From Hybos culiciformis (lineage: Eukaryota > Arthropoda > Insecta > Diptera > Hybotidae): a stretch of DNA of 64,000 nt. Positions 44,001 through 55,400 of the stretch are shown piece by piece. The number at the start of each line of letters is the position of its first letter. Within the stretch, counting starts at the first letter, position 1. Under the pieces are notes generated by a model. That model was not told the DNA's origin, ran no database searches, and was given only the letters and a program-made list of their open reading frames with translations. The stretch is from contig OZ023273.1 in NCBI GenBank assembly GCA_964007475.1, forward strand, positions 8,451,234 through 8,515,233. Direction: 5' to 3'. The translations under genes and the position numbers were made by a program.

Positions 44001-47000
44001 ATTTGAACAACCTTTTGATTAAACGTTTTTTTGAGTGAAGTTTCATTATCATTCTCGTCGTATTCCTCATCAAGCATATTAAACTGATTATTTTTTAATA
44101 ATGCTGAGCGACATAAATTGGAATTGTTTTTGATTGGCCTTTCAGCCTCCTTTTTTTTAACAATCTTTTTCGTAACAATTTCTTCTTTATCATTTTTAGG
44201 CGTTTTATTTTCTTTGGATGTATGTAAAGTTTTGTTCCTGTCAGAATTTTTGTCATCCTTATAATTTTTTGCTTTAATATTCTGAAGTTCAGGAGTATTT
44301 GTATTTGGTTTTTGTACTGCAACATTTTCATCAACAGAAATTTCAACGTTTATTTGCTTCCTCAATTTTTTTCCTTCTTAATTTGAGTTTTTGTTTTTCT
44401 TTTCTCAATTTGGTTTGTTATGGGTTGTTTATCAAATAGTTCTTCTTTAATATTTAAATCATTGTGATTTTTATAATTCATCTGAATATAATTTGATGAA
44501 GTCGTTTTATTATTTGTTTGGCTATTTATAGTAGAAGCAGCTACAATATGACCATTGAAAAAAGTATAAAGCAACTTGTCATTATCTGGTCTGTCACCTA
44601 AAAAAATAAACAAAATTATTCAGGTTTTGTTGAATAAATTTATAATAAATTTGATTCCNNNNNNNNNNNNNNNNNNNNNNNNNNNNNNNNNNNNNNNNNN
44701 NNNNNNNNNNNNNNNNNNNNNNNNNNNNNNNNNNNNNNNNNNNNNNNNNNNNNNNNNNNNNNNNNNNNNNNNNNNNNNNNNNNNNNNNNNNNNNNNNNNN
44801 NNNNNNNNNNNNNNNNNNNNNNNNNNNNNNNNNNNNNNNNNNNNNNNNNNNNNNNNNNCAGCAAACATGGTAATGAGAGAATAATTTTAATTATTTTAAC
44901 ATATCAAATATAATAAAGTTTATATTTTCAAAAATTTTACTAGGTTTCAATGTGAGAATGTTGTATTAATGTGTAATACACATCTCTTTGCCAAAATAAT
45001 TCATTGATTGAGTAAAAAAAAACATGTGAGCAAATGTCATCACATCATATAAGAAAATTTTCAGAAAAAAAAAGTGTTAATTACATTTGCGTGAAAACAA
45101 ACTTTTTTGTTAGGATTAGCCTTTTTGCAACCATTTGTTTCAGAATTCTCACTATTGCAACCTAAAAAAAAATAGAAAATATTTAGTATAAAAATATTTT
45201 ATTGAAATTATTTGAATGTTTACATTTTTGTGCAGATGGCGAATTATCAAGTTTTGTATTGTGATCCATCTCTGCCTTATGATTTTCTTCCGATATATTT
45301 TTCCTACAAAATAGTTGACATATAATAATAATAATAATAATAACAATAATTTTGTTATGAATCTTCAAATTCATCCGAGTTTTTTTTTGTTTCTCCGATT
45401 TTAGTTCAAATCAAAGTATTTCTTAAATAAGATTAGGAATATTTCTTAAAATAGTTAAAATATAATATAATTATAATTATTTTAAACTTTTGCACATTCT
45501 GTAATTATAGGCCCCGGCTTAATTATGTATTTGAATTATGAAATAAATAAATAAATAAATGAAATGAGTATGATAATAATAAATCCTTCAAAACAAATTC
45601 TTTTTTACAAAATCCTTAATTTCAAATTCTTTATTACTTAAAAAAAAAGAAAGGATTTTTATTAATTTGTTTTTTTTTTATAATTTTTGTCAGTTTCCTA
45701 GAAGGAATTTTTATCGTCTATCAATTACTATAGAAGTACGTTTAAACTATTTCATTTTTCACTGAAAGTTTCGCTTTTATTATACGTGTTTAATCCTTAG
45801 ATAATTTCCGGTTGTTTATCAAATTCCAAAACAAGGTTATTATATATTCCAAAACACGGTTATTATATGTTATGATATTGTATTCGACTGACAATTTTCA
45901 AAAATTTCTTAATTAAAAACTTTGCATTGGATTGCCTCGAATATATTTTTTTTCGATTAGTTTTCGAATAGTACTGAAAAATTATGCGTTTAAAGATTTT
46001 GGTACCTAAAGATTTTGATAATAAAGATATCGTCATATAACAATTTTTTTTATTTATTTTTATTGTATTTCATTACTTGTTTTCTGTTTTCGCAATCATA
46101 AATAATGTAAGGTATCTAAAAAAAATACTCACTCCTTAATTATACTTTGAATAAATTGCACTAGTTTGTTGGGCTTACTGCTCAAATCGATATCATTTGA
46201 TAAATTTACGTGAATATCATCATTTTCAGTTTTTAAATTATCGAAATTGATTTGAGAAGGTTCTTTTTCTTTATCAGTTTGAGCATAACAGCTTGCATAA
46301 CTTGAAACTATAAAGCACCAGAATGTGTTGCCTATTTCATCAGAACTTCTATCTGAAGACTTTAGTTTTTTGTGGTATAACCAAATTTTTGGAATCATTT
46401 CGGCTATTTCATCATTGGTCAAAGAAAATGGCTGATAGTTTTCCACTAAAAATTGTGCAACATTCATTGGAACTTCATCAGCTAGAATTTTTTTTGCAAG
46501 TAAACAGCTTATGTCAGAGCAATTTGAACAAAATAATTCAGGTTTAATTTCATTGTACTCATAAGGTATTCGATCTGAAAAATTAATATCAAATTAATAT
46601 CCATAAAAATAAAAAATGTAAAATTGTGAATAATATTAATTAGATGTAAAGAAAAAATCCTAATCTCTTAGCCCTGTAAATAAAATATTGTATATAAATT
46701 AAGTTGTAATATAATATATGATTAGGTTCAATTGAATTGCACAGTCGGAAGTTTTATTCTACTGCGTAGGTCTTTGCCACTTTCGGGCCATCCAACTTCT
46801 TTGATAAATATACAATTATGTTGTGTAAATAATAATTAATAAAATCTTTTCGTAATAATTTTAAACTAGAAATAAATGATAAAATTTAAAGCTCACCTTT
46901 TAAATGTTTAAACACTGCCCATGAATAATGATAAAACTTAATATCCTCATTAGACATACATTTAGTAAATTTTGAATTGATGTCATTAATTGTATTTATT

Positions 47001-50000
47001 GATTTACGTATTTGCTTTTTTTCAAGAAGACATGATGAACACAAACTTAAACTATCAGAATGCATCAAAATATCAGATATAATCGGAATACCAGCAATAA
47101 TGCATGTACCACACTTGCACTCTCTAAAATAAAACAATTAATTTTATAAAATACAATTGTATTAGTTGCGTTGGGTACTGTTTTCTCTTTCAACACTGTT
47201 AATTTAAAAGCTTTAATCAGTCAAAGCTGAGGTGATATTCTGGATATATGAATTTATATTGTGATATTTTACTAAGCATGTCATGAAAATGAGACTGCAT
47301 ATTAACTAAACTTCATCTCAAAAAAATCAAAATACAAAATTAAAATTTAAGTATGTAGTAAAATTGCTATTAACAATAATTGTAAATATTATTTAGAATT
47401 TATTTTGTAACAAGCTCAACTGATTATGTTTTTATCTATTATGTTTTTATCTATTATGTTTTTATCTATTATATTTTTAAATCAAAAATTTTTAATTAGT
47501 GTTGAAAAACCGTATCCAACGCTATTATTAATAATTCATACACTTTATGTTCCACTATTTTTGAATTACATCCTTTGCATTTAATATTCTCAGATTCATT
47601 CTTTATTTCATTTTGTTTTTTCGTTATCCACTTTTTTTGCAACGATTCTTTGATTAAGTGTTCCAGACAAATATGAACATTTTTTGAATTAATTTCATTG
47701 GATGCCAATGCATTGAATATATTGCTAATTGCAATAACTCTACATTTTCGTTTCTTTTCTGAAACTAAATTATTAAATGAATCTAATGAAAGCCAAACAT
47801 AAGCCCACATAGTGTCAGTTAAAATCATATCTTCGTCAAATTTAATGTATCTAGGTATCAAATCTTCACATTCAAGTTTATCAATTTCATCCTTTAGCTG
47901 GAATTATAATTAAAAGGAAATTATTTTAGGAAGGAAAATTTATTTTTAGAAACTTTTTGTTTCATTAAAAATGTCAGTAACAATATTTTAGAGTGGGTGG
48001 GCTTTTAAAAAAGGTTTCCAATTTTTGCTTAAAGGAAACCCTATTCCAGTCAGTAAATTACAAGAAAATATTTGTTTAATTTAATATTTTTAAGAAAATA
48101 TATTAAAATTGGTTTAAAACAAGTATTTTTCAAATTATATTTTTAATTTAATATTTTTCATATTATTTATAGGACTGAAGTGTTTAATATTTAAAGAAAT
48201 CCATAAACAAAATATTAATAATATTGGTCATTATTTTTTTTTTAAATCCTATTATCAATAAATTATCATTAGGCAAATTTTTTTACGCTGATTCAGAACA
48301 GAATCTTTTGGTAAAAAAAAAATATCCTTTATTAAGAAAGATAATAAAAACTACATAAATTCATTAATAATTGTAGGATATCGAGTGGAGCGGTACGCCT
48401 AACGTATTTTAATAGTGAAAAATTTAGATGATAGATAAAAATTATGTTTACATACTCTAATTAAGCACTCTGGCATTGAACCAACAAAAATTGAATAAAG
48501 CCAGTATTGATACATTCTTTTCGTAACTAACAAAAGTGAACATGATATTTTTTTCAAATGATTCTCCTCAAATGAAAACAGAAAACTGGAAATATGTTGG
48601 TTAATTTTACAGATTTCTTCATAACCATTTAGAACATCTACAAAAGAAATCAAATTAAAACAATATTGTATTTGTTAATAATAATAAAGTAGTATGAAGT
48701 AATTTGAATTTACATGTCAAAACTTCTTTTGGTGAATATTGTTGATCAGCAATTTTCTTTGACAAGCCGTTTGCGTACGCTCGTACAACGCACTCAAATT
48801 CGTAGCTAATGAGTTCAAAAAATTGCTGTGGATCATCTTCATACAAACTTAAAAAAAAGAATATAAAAATAAGGTTAGAAAACTACTCATTTTAAGTTTT
48901 TTTTTTATCAAAATAGGGAAAGTAAAAAATTGGTAAGCGAGATTGTTCAATACTAGCTCTTCTCACTTCTCTTGCATTTTTCTGTTGTCAAAAAACCACA
49001 ATAAAATGTATAGAAAAATTATAAATTATGCCCGGTATTCAGGATCCAAGTACACTTTATCCAAGTTACTTTGATCAAAGTAAGCTGAGCAGTGTTCTAC
49101 TCAACTTTGATCGAAGTTGACTTTGACACCCTTGTTTACACGATCAAAAAGGGCGTCCAAGTCGATTTGGACAAAGTGATCATGAAAACCGAGCTTTATG
49201 AAATATCATTAAAGAAGTGAGAAGGGCTTTTGAATAATAATTTACACCTTCATATAATTTTTTACATTCAAAAATGTTGTGAAAAATTATATTAAATTCA
49301 ATAAAAAGCGATAATTTTGCAGCGTTCACGCCTATCAATTACATTACATTAATTATATCTCCAGTATAAAAATATAAAAAAAAATATTACTTACATGGAA
49401 CTATAAAGTACAAGCTTCATATAATCTGTTAGCGAAAGATCAAAAATCAATTCAAGATATTTCGTTTTCTTATTATTATTACTTCCGTTTACGATCCAAT
49501 CTGTAGCTTTTGACACCAATGACATGTAGGCCTCAATGTTATTTTTATTTTTACTTTAAAATAAAGAAAAAAGTTTATTAATAATTTTGATCAATTCATT
49601 AAATAAGTGTTCTATCTACTTCAGGTTCTAGTGAAATAATGAAACGAAGTATTTACTTTTTATGGTGGCGCGCTGTATTTGAGAATGTTTTTTATTCCAA
49701 AATTATATATTCAAAAAAATTCAAATTCTCAGAGAACTGGAAAGCACTTATACTGTATTCAAGAGAAGACACTATGTGAAAACAAAAGCGACCTATATTA
49801 ACGTCTATAACAATTATATCTACGAAAAACACAAAATACCTAATGTCTACCGAATGTCATTTCCCTCCCCCACTATGGCTACAACTAAACCTATGGCTAC
49901 GACAACAAAATTCTTTTTCCGTATCCCTGTAGAGCTTAAGAGATTTGATTGCATTCCCTATTTTCCCAACGTCGTTTGCTTAAATTATTAAAACCCGTTT

Positions 50001-50989
50001 TTTTCGAAACTTAACTATCACTAATGTGATTTAAATTAAATGTAAATGATTAAAGAATTATACTAATTTTTTTTTAATTATTGTACTGATTTAAAACAAA
50101 TGTTTATGATGAATCGATCTGCATAATAAATAAAAATTACAAAAATGTTAAACTAAAGATAGCCTTCCATATAACTATAAATCCATACTGTCCAACGTGA
50201 ATCCAACTAGAATGTATTATACCTAGGTTTACTTTCTTTCAATAACAAATTACAAATTTAAAACAGAAAAAAAAAAATAAAAATAAAAAAATTTACATAA
50301 AAAAATGTTCATAACGCAAAAAAAAATTTCTTCCTCTTACGCAATCGTGGTATTCATTCATTTAAGCATAATTATCCAATCAGCAAAACCAAATTAAGAT
50401 ACATAGGTAGATAGATAGATATCCCTGCTTATTTATCACACTACCCACCATTAGAAAAAAATCGTAAACAAATAAACTATTCCTATATAATAGAGTAGGT
50501 ACCTTGTCCAGTTAGAACTTAGAAGTAAACTAGCGACAAAAAAAAAAATTAATGTTCACCTATGAAATGATTGATAAAAATTTCTTATTATTTCTCGAAC
50601 TTGATTCCATAAGTTTTGTGATTTTAATTGATCCTCCCAAATTTCCAATAAGACATCAACATAAGAGTCACATAATTGGCATGAACAATTCAAGCAAAAT
50701 GAATCAGTGTGATCCTAAAATAACATTTTTTTTAAACAAAATAAAAAAAAATTTAAAAATAAGTATAAAAAAAAAAAAGCGGGACCACATCATAAGCTAT
50801 GGACCAGCCATTTTTCAATCTTTATTTTGAAAAAAATTATTTTAAAACCTTTTCATTTTTATCCAAAATCAAATTTTTTAATAAAAAACAATTGTTTTCA
50901 GAATTTTTTCCACCATTTTGATGAATTTTATCCAAAGAAATTGGTTTTTCAATGTTGGTACTAGCAGTACAACATTTTGATGGATCCAT
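41063..50989 (-). CDS. FAM193A: FAM193A-like protein (exon lost in assembly gap, one homopolymer frameshift)
   Basis: Minus-strand exons in order: 50989-50849, 50714-50560, 49553-49395, 48847-48714, 48637-48456, 47897-47521, 47123-46897, 46574-46133, 45303-45224, 45161-45085, [exon missing in the gap 44659-44858], 44597-43963, 43758-42580, 42298-42129, 41736-41586 and 41283-41063. About 1,440 residues are visible. The N-terminal third has Cys clusters (CLNCSCQLC, CKGCNSK, ECKCGTC, CSNCSDISC) that look like zinc sites, and helical segments such as NLWNQVREIIRNFY and ISSFLFSFEENHLKKI. The order and spacing of these resemble vertebrate FAM193A as I remember it. The C-terminal half is Asn/Ser/Lys-rich, with conserved-looking islands LPPGITLTRIDPSKVEE, GNGEEVIMVDTGGSKKIG and TLKNPMFHGG. 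FAM193A has no firmly established biochemical role. Phases agree at every visible junction except the gap and the frameshift. The exon 6 donor (GTTGGA) is weak. A polyadenylation signal lies at 40973-40978. The gene is certain; the family name is probable. Confidence 0.72.
44366..44372 (-). other. Apparent +1/-1 frameshift at a seven-base homopolymer in the FAM193A-like gene
   Basis: On the minus strand the frame entering from 44597 reads aag aag gaa aaa aat tga and stops at 44362-44364. The continuing frame, which joins in phase to all later exons, starts immediately at the same A run. One more A (eight instead of seven) restores a single open frame through the exon. A sequencing or assembly error in the homopolymer is the simplest explanation; a real null allele or programmed slippage is possible. 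Confidence 0.7.
44659..44858. other. Assembly gap, exactly 200 N
   Basis: Two hundred unknown bases. The round size suggests a placeholder rather than a measured length. The exon before it (45161-45085) ends in phase 0, while the exon after it (44597) needs one leading base. At least one exon with length 3n+1 is therefore very probably hidden here. Confidence 0.98.
47425..47469. repeat. Three tandem copies of a 15-bp unit
   Basis: tatgtttttatctat is repeated at 47425, 47440 and 47455, in the intron just downstream (minus strand) of exon 6 of the FAM193A-like gene. Confidence 0.85.
49045..49190. repeat. Foldback (MITE-like) element in an intron of the FAM193A-like gene
   Basis: The segment has several nested palindromes. 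ttactttgatcaaagtaa at 49066-49083 is a perfect 18-bp palindrome. A near-palindrome of the same theme (caactttgatcgaagttg) lies at 49111-49128. The outer parts carry tccaagt and ggacaaagtgatc phrases in inverted orientation. The composition is less A/T-rich than its surroundings. It probably folds into a long hairpin, like non-autonomous DNA elements. No transposase is present. Confidence 0.45.
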
Positions 50990-51284
50990 TTTTTTTTTAG
51001 CAATTTTTTTTTTTTTTATTACTTCAAAAATTCAAAACAAAAAAATATCTAAATTTAAAAACTTAAATAGATATTTATTTATTAAAAAAGGTAATTTTTA
51101 TTTCTTTCTATTGTTTACTCAATTTGTAACTAAGTAAAGAATTGAATTTAAAATAAAATAAAAAATTTTTTAATAAATATTTTATTTCTTTTTTTTTTCT
51201 AATTTTATTTTTTAATAATTTTTTATAGAGGTATTCTTATAATATATAATTTTTTTCTTTTCTTGCTTTTCTTCGCTTTCGCAG

Positions 51285-51385
51285 CTTTTCGTCTTCGATA
51301 AGACTTGAACGCCGTACCCTGATAAAAAAAAAAATCAAATCGGCAGCGCAGCGATTAACGACTTTTACCGCCACATCCACATACC
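51285..51385 (-). repeat. tRNA-like segment, possible tRNA-derived SINE head
   Basis: Read on the minus strand, the GC-rich stretch has a TGGCGGTAAAAGTCG-type A box. About 50 bp later comes GCGTTCAAGTC, which resembles the B box of RNA polymerase III internal promoters. An internal run of T/A interrupts the middle, so a functional tRNA cloverleaf is unlikely. A SINE head or a decayed tRNA is the best guess. Confidence 0.3.
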
Positions 51386-51588
51386 CCCTGGTGTTAGTCG
51401 CGAGAAACCATTTGGCAAATCAACTTATGCAAATTAAGAGTTTTTCACTTATACGTTATACCCTTACACAAACTTATACGATGTCTGGCAGTCTTAATAT
51501 CGGCTCTTGCGAAAGACGTCTTTCTTTCAGCTCTGTTTCGTCTTTTAGCATATACAAAAAAATCGCAAGAGCCGAAAGAAAGACTCAT

Positions 51589-52050
51589 CAAAGTACATAC
51601 TTTGTCGCTTTGCAGCTTCTAGGTTGTTATTTTTTGTTGTTTTTGTGCCTTAAATTAATTATTTCATGGTGGTTACACTTATTACTGTCAAAAAAATTAT
51701 AACAAACAGAACATTAAATTCATAAACAATGAATATTTGTTTTTTTTTCTGTCAAAAGTAAGTACAAAGAGAGTCCCTTTGGCAATGTGTACAACTTTTT
51801 CATAAGACAGCTTTAAGACGTGTTCATATTCTGTCAAAAATAAGTACAAAGAGAGTCCCTTTGGCAATGTGTACAACTTTTTCATAAGACAGCTTTAAGA
51901 CGTTTTCATATTGCCAGTGCAAAAAGGGTATAAATATACTTTGTTGCTTTGCAGTTTGTAGGATATTACTTTTTGTTCTTTCTCTGCCTTAAATTGTAGT
52001 GGTTAAACTTATTTCTTTGTATTCCCAGTGCAGAAAAGGTATTATAAACT
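51589..52050. repeat. Array of duplicated blocks, including two 82-bp tandem copies (51749-51912)
   Basis: The 82-bp unit starting ctgtcaaaa at 51749 is repeated at 51831 with only a few differences; both contain aagagagtccctttggcaat. Around it, a diverged block (ctttgtcgctttgcagcttc near 51600; ctttgttgctttgcagtttg near 51940) and a third phrase (ccagtgcaaaaagggta near 51913; ccagtgcagaaaaggta near 52024) are also duplicated. The array sits in the shared upstream region of two genes. The short open frames across it look incidental. Confidence 0.8.
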
Positions 52051-52460
52051 AAATATTTTATAATAGCTTAAATAAAATTTAAATTTTTCGATATCGTGTA
52101 CCTAATTAAAAATTGTATATCCCATTCGTACTTCATAAATTGCCACGGAGGGACTGCCAAAATATAGATATTAGAATGCGAGGCAGATGGCGTTGTTGTG
52201 TCTTTCATTTTGACTCCACAAAAATTGAAAAAAATTTAAATTGAAAATAAACAATCAGTAGTTAAGTATTAAGTTATAGTTCTGATTTTAAGTTTGTTTT
52301 ACATATTAAAATTTCTTTTGTTTTAAAATTTTAGTCAATTGATGTTTTATAAATTGTAATTATTAATCGTTGAAAAAAAATAAAGAAGATTTTCCTACAA
52401 TTTATTTATTTATCTTATTAATTCTATTCTAATAAAAAATTAACAAAATTTTAAATTAAA

Positions 52461-55400
52461 ATGAGTGAACTTACAACAGTTCCCGATAATTTAACACCAA
52501 AAAAAGATAATAACTCCGTTCCAATGGAATGTTTATTAAAAAAAATTAACATTTTAGCAAATGAGAATCGTGATATAAAGGTAACTAACTGACTATTATT
52601 TAACTACAAGGTATCTCTCAAATTTCTTCTTTTTTTTATTATTATAAATTTTCAGCTTCCAACCATCACAGATTTTTCAATAATAAAACCAATCAGTCGA
52701 GGCGCATTTGGGAAAGTTTTTCTAGGCTATAAAAATAATGATTTGGAACAAAAACAATTGTTTGCAATAAAGGTAATTTAATTTTAATGCCACAAATCAA
52801 TACGATCCCCTGTCTGGCTAATGCATTTTTTGCCCTGCAATTGCATTTCTTTTTGGAAACCGGCCGGGAAACAGTTATCTCTTATAATGAATTACCTACG
52901 TAGCCCGTTTTAAAAATTTTAATATTTCCCGATTTTTTTTTTTGAATACCTACCTTTATCCAAATAAATATTCATACAACTTGATAGGTAGACAAGTTGA
53001 GTAGTGAGTAGTGAGTAGGGGATATGAGAAAAACTTGGGTATTTCTTAACTCCTTATCAGGTAAGCCAAAGCATGTAACTATTTCCAAATTAAGGGATTC
53101 TGATGGTTCAGCTATTGAGGGGGCTTCTAATATATCCAATTGTTTAAACGATTTCTTTGTTTCCATCGGAGAGACTATGGCCTCTAACTTATCTAATAAC
53201 TTATCTAATAATTTATCTAATAATTTATCAAATATATCTGATGACATTAACTTTTACAACACTCTTACTTACAACGATTCAACTTTCAAATTTTCCCCTA
53301 CGTCAGCAAATGAGGTATCCTTGATTATTTCAAATCTAACTATTAACAAGGGACCCGGTTTTGATGGAATTTCTCCAAAAGTCATAATTAACTCTAAAGA
53401 GTCATTTACTAGTCTGCTTGTTAGGCTATTCAACTTAATCATATCTACAGGTGTTTATCCTGATAAACTTAAAATACAAAAAATTATACCTATTTTTAAA
53501 GCAGGCAACAGAGAAGATGCATCAAACTATAGACCAATCTCAATCCTACCAGTGATTGACAAAGTGATCCAAAAATTAATTCATAATCAATTATACAATT
53601 TTCTTTGTGCTAATAATTTTTTCTACAAATTCCAATTTGGATTTCGATCAGGTAGTGGTACACAAACAGCTTTGGTGCATTTGATAGATTATATCTGTCA
53701 TTCAATTGATAATGGTATGTTTGTAGGGGGACTATTTTTGGACTTCGCAAAGGCATTTGATAGTGTTGATCATAGTATACTGATAAAAAAGTTAGAATTT
53801 GCTGGGGTCAGGGGATTATCCCTACAAGTATTCAAAAATTTATTAATTAACAGGTTTCAATGTGTCGAAATAGATGACTCAAGAAGTAGTCTTAAACCTA
53901 TTAAGATTGGAGTTCCTCAAGGAAGTATATTGGGTCCGCTCCTATTTCTTATATTTATAAATGACATGTCACTGTTGTCATTGAATGGTAGCATGTACCA
54001 ATTTGCTGATGATACATCACTCTTCTACCCGTCGATTAGCACAAGCAGCATGCTTTCTTTAATCAATCATGACATTGATATTATAAGTCATTACCTTAAG
54101 ATTAATAGATTAACTTTAAATGCAAACAAAACTGTCCTTTTAGCTTTTAGATCCATTAATAAAAGAATTGAACCTTTGTCCATTGACATAAATGGTACCA
54201 CCATATATGAGGCGGACAAGGTTAAGTATTTGGGTCTTATCCTTAATAAACATCTTAAATGGGATAACCACATTACCTACCTTAGAAAAAAACTATTACC
54301 AGGACTTGCAGTTCTCTACAAATATAGGAATATGCTTAGCTTGTCTACAAAAAAACTATTATATTTTTCAATGATTCATTCACATTTATCATCTTTAACT
54401 ATTATATGGGCAAATGCTGGTGTGTCTATCATTAAACCTATTCAAATTATACAAAATAAAAGTCTTAAACTTACTCATAATATAAATATTCGTTATTCGT
54501 CTATCTTGCTATACAGATCACTGAATATTTTACCAATTAAAGGACTCCTTATCAGACAATCTGCCATATTTATATTTAAAAACCTAAATAGTATTGGATA
54601 TCAAACCCTTAATTTTATACCATCTGAGTCCCTGAGACTCACTCGTAATTCGAACAACCTTTTAATTAAATACTGTAGGCTGGAATTAACAACCCAAAAA
54701 ATTTCTCACAGTGGCACCAAAATTTACAATTCTCTTCCTGTAGGTATTAAATCAGCTCTTTCGTTATCAATCTTCAAACTTAATGTTACTAATTGGATAA
54801 TCAACTCAAAGCTTGATCAACTGTTGTAGGCTCTTATACATTAAATGACTAAGTATTTTTACTTAAGTTCATTGTTATATAATTTTTATATAATTTTTAT
54901 AGTTTTTTAGTTCTATTATATTATATGTTAATAAACTCTACTTAAATATTGTTACCATTTTGTCTACTCCGGGCTTGATTTGAGATCTCAGTACAATCTT
55001 TAGTCAAAAGCTTAAGTTTTTATCGCTAAGTAGTTAATAACCTCTAGTGAAAAGTAGTATTTGCTTAATTATATTAAATATTGATTATTATCTTTATATT
55101 ATTTTTTATATTTTTTTTTATTATTATTTTTATATTATGTATTAACTTTCATAAATTGATCTTTGAATTTTTAGATTGGAATATTTGTGTAATGATCCTT
55201 ACTACCATAATAATAATACTTATTTGAATTGTATTAAAATATTAAAATATTGAATTTTATTTGAATTTCAACTTATAATGAATTTGTATGGAATAATCTG
55301 AATTATGTTTTAACATTATTTACATTTTTATTTGCCAGGTATTAGCCCATCAGGCTTTTATAGCATTGGGCATTAGAGCTTTGTTTTTTAAGACTAAGTG

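Larger units (their letters stand above)
50990..52460. promoter_or_regulatory. Divergent intergenic region between FAM193A-like (-) and Greatwall (+)
   Basis: These 1.47 kb separate the two start codons and must hold both promoters. They contain a tRNA-like segment (about 51285-51385), an inverted repeat (cggctcttgcga near 51500, tcgcaagagccg near 51563), and an array of duplicated blocks (51589-52050). The proximal Greatwall promoter is probably in 52090-52460, which is free of these repeats. I identify no named promoter motif. Confidence 0.45.

Noticed and set aside
44576..44884. Open frames running through the N gap
   Set aside because: They consist mostly of unknown residues and carry no information.
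49776..49991. 71-codon + frame near the 5' part of the FAM193A-like gene
   Set aside because: It lies in an intron on the opposite strand and is of low complexity, without recognisable features.
50560..50565. Apparent in-frame stop at the end of FAM193A-like exon 2
   Set aside because: Careful re-reading of the minus strand shows the frame ends in ...TTT CAT AG| and joins the next exon in phase 2, so there is no stop.
50552..50830. 92-codon + frame
   Set aside because: It is the antisense shadow of exon 2 of the FAM193A-like gene, whose minus-strand frame has Cys motifs and matching phases.
51391..51885. Open frames across the duplicated promoter blocks
   Set aside because: They cover tandem repeats, have no conserved motifs, and change frame between repeat copies.
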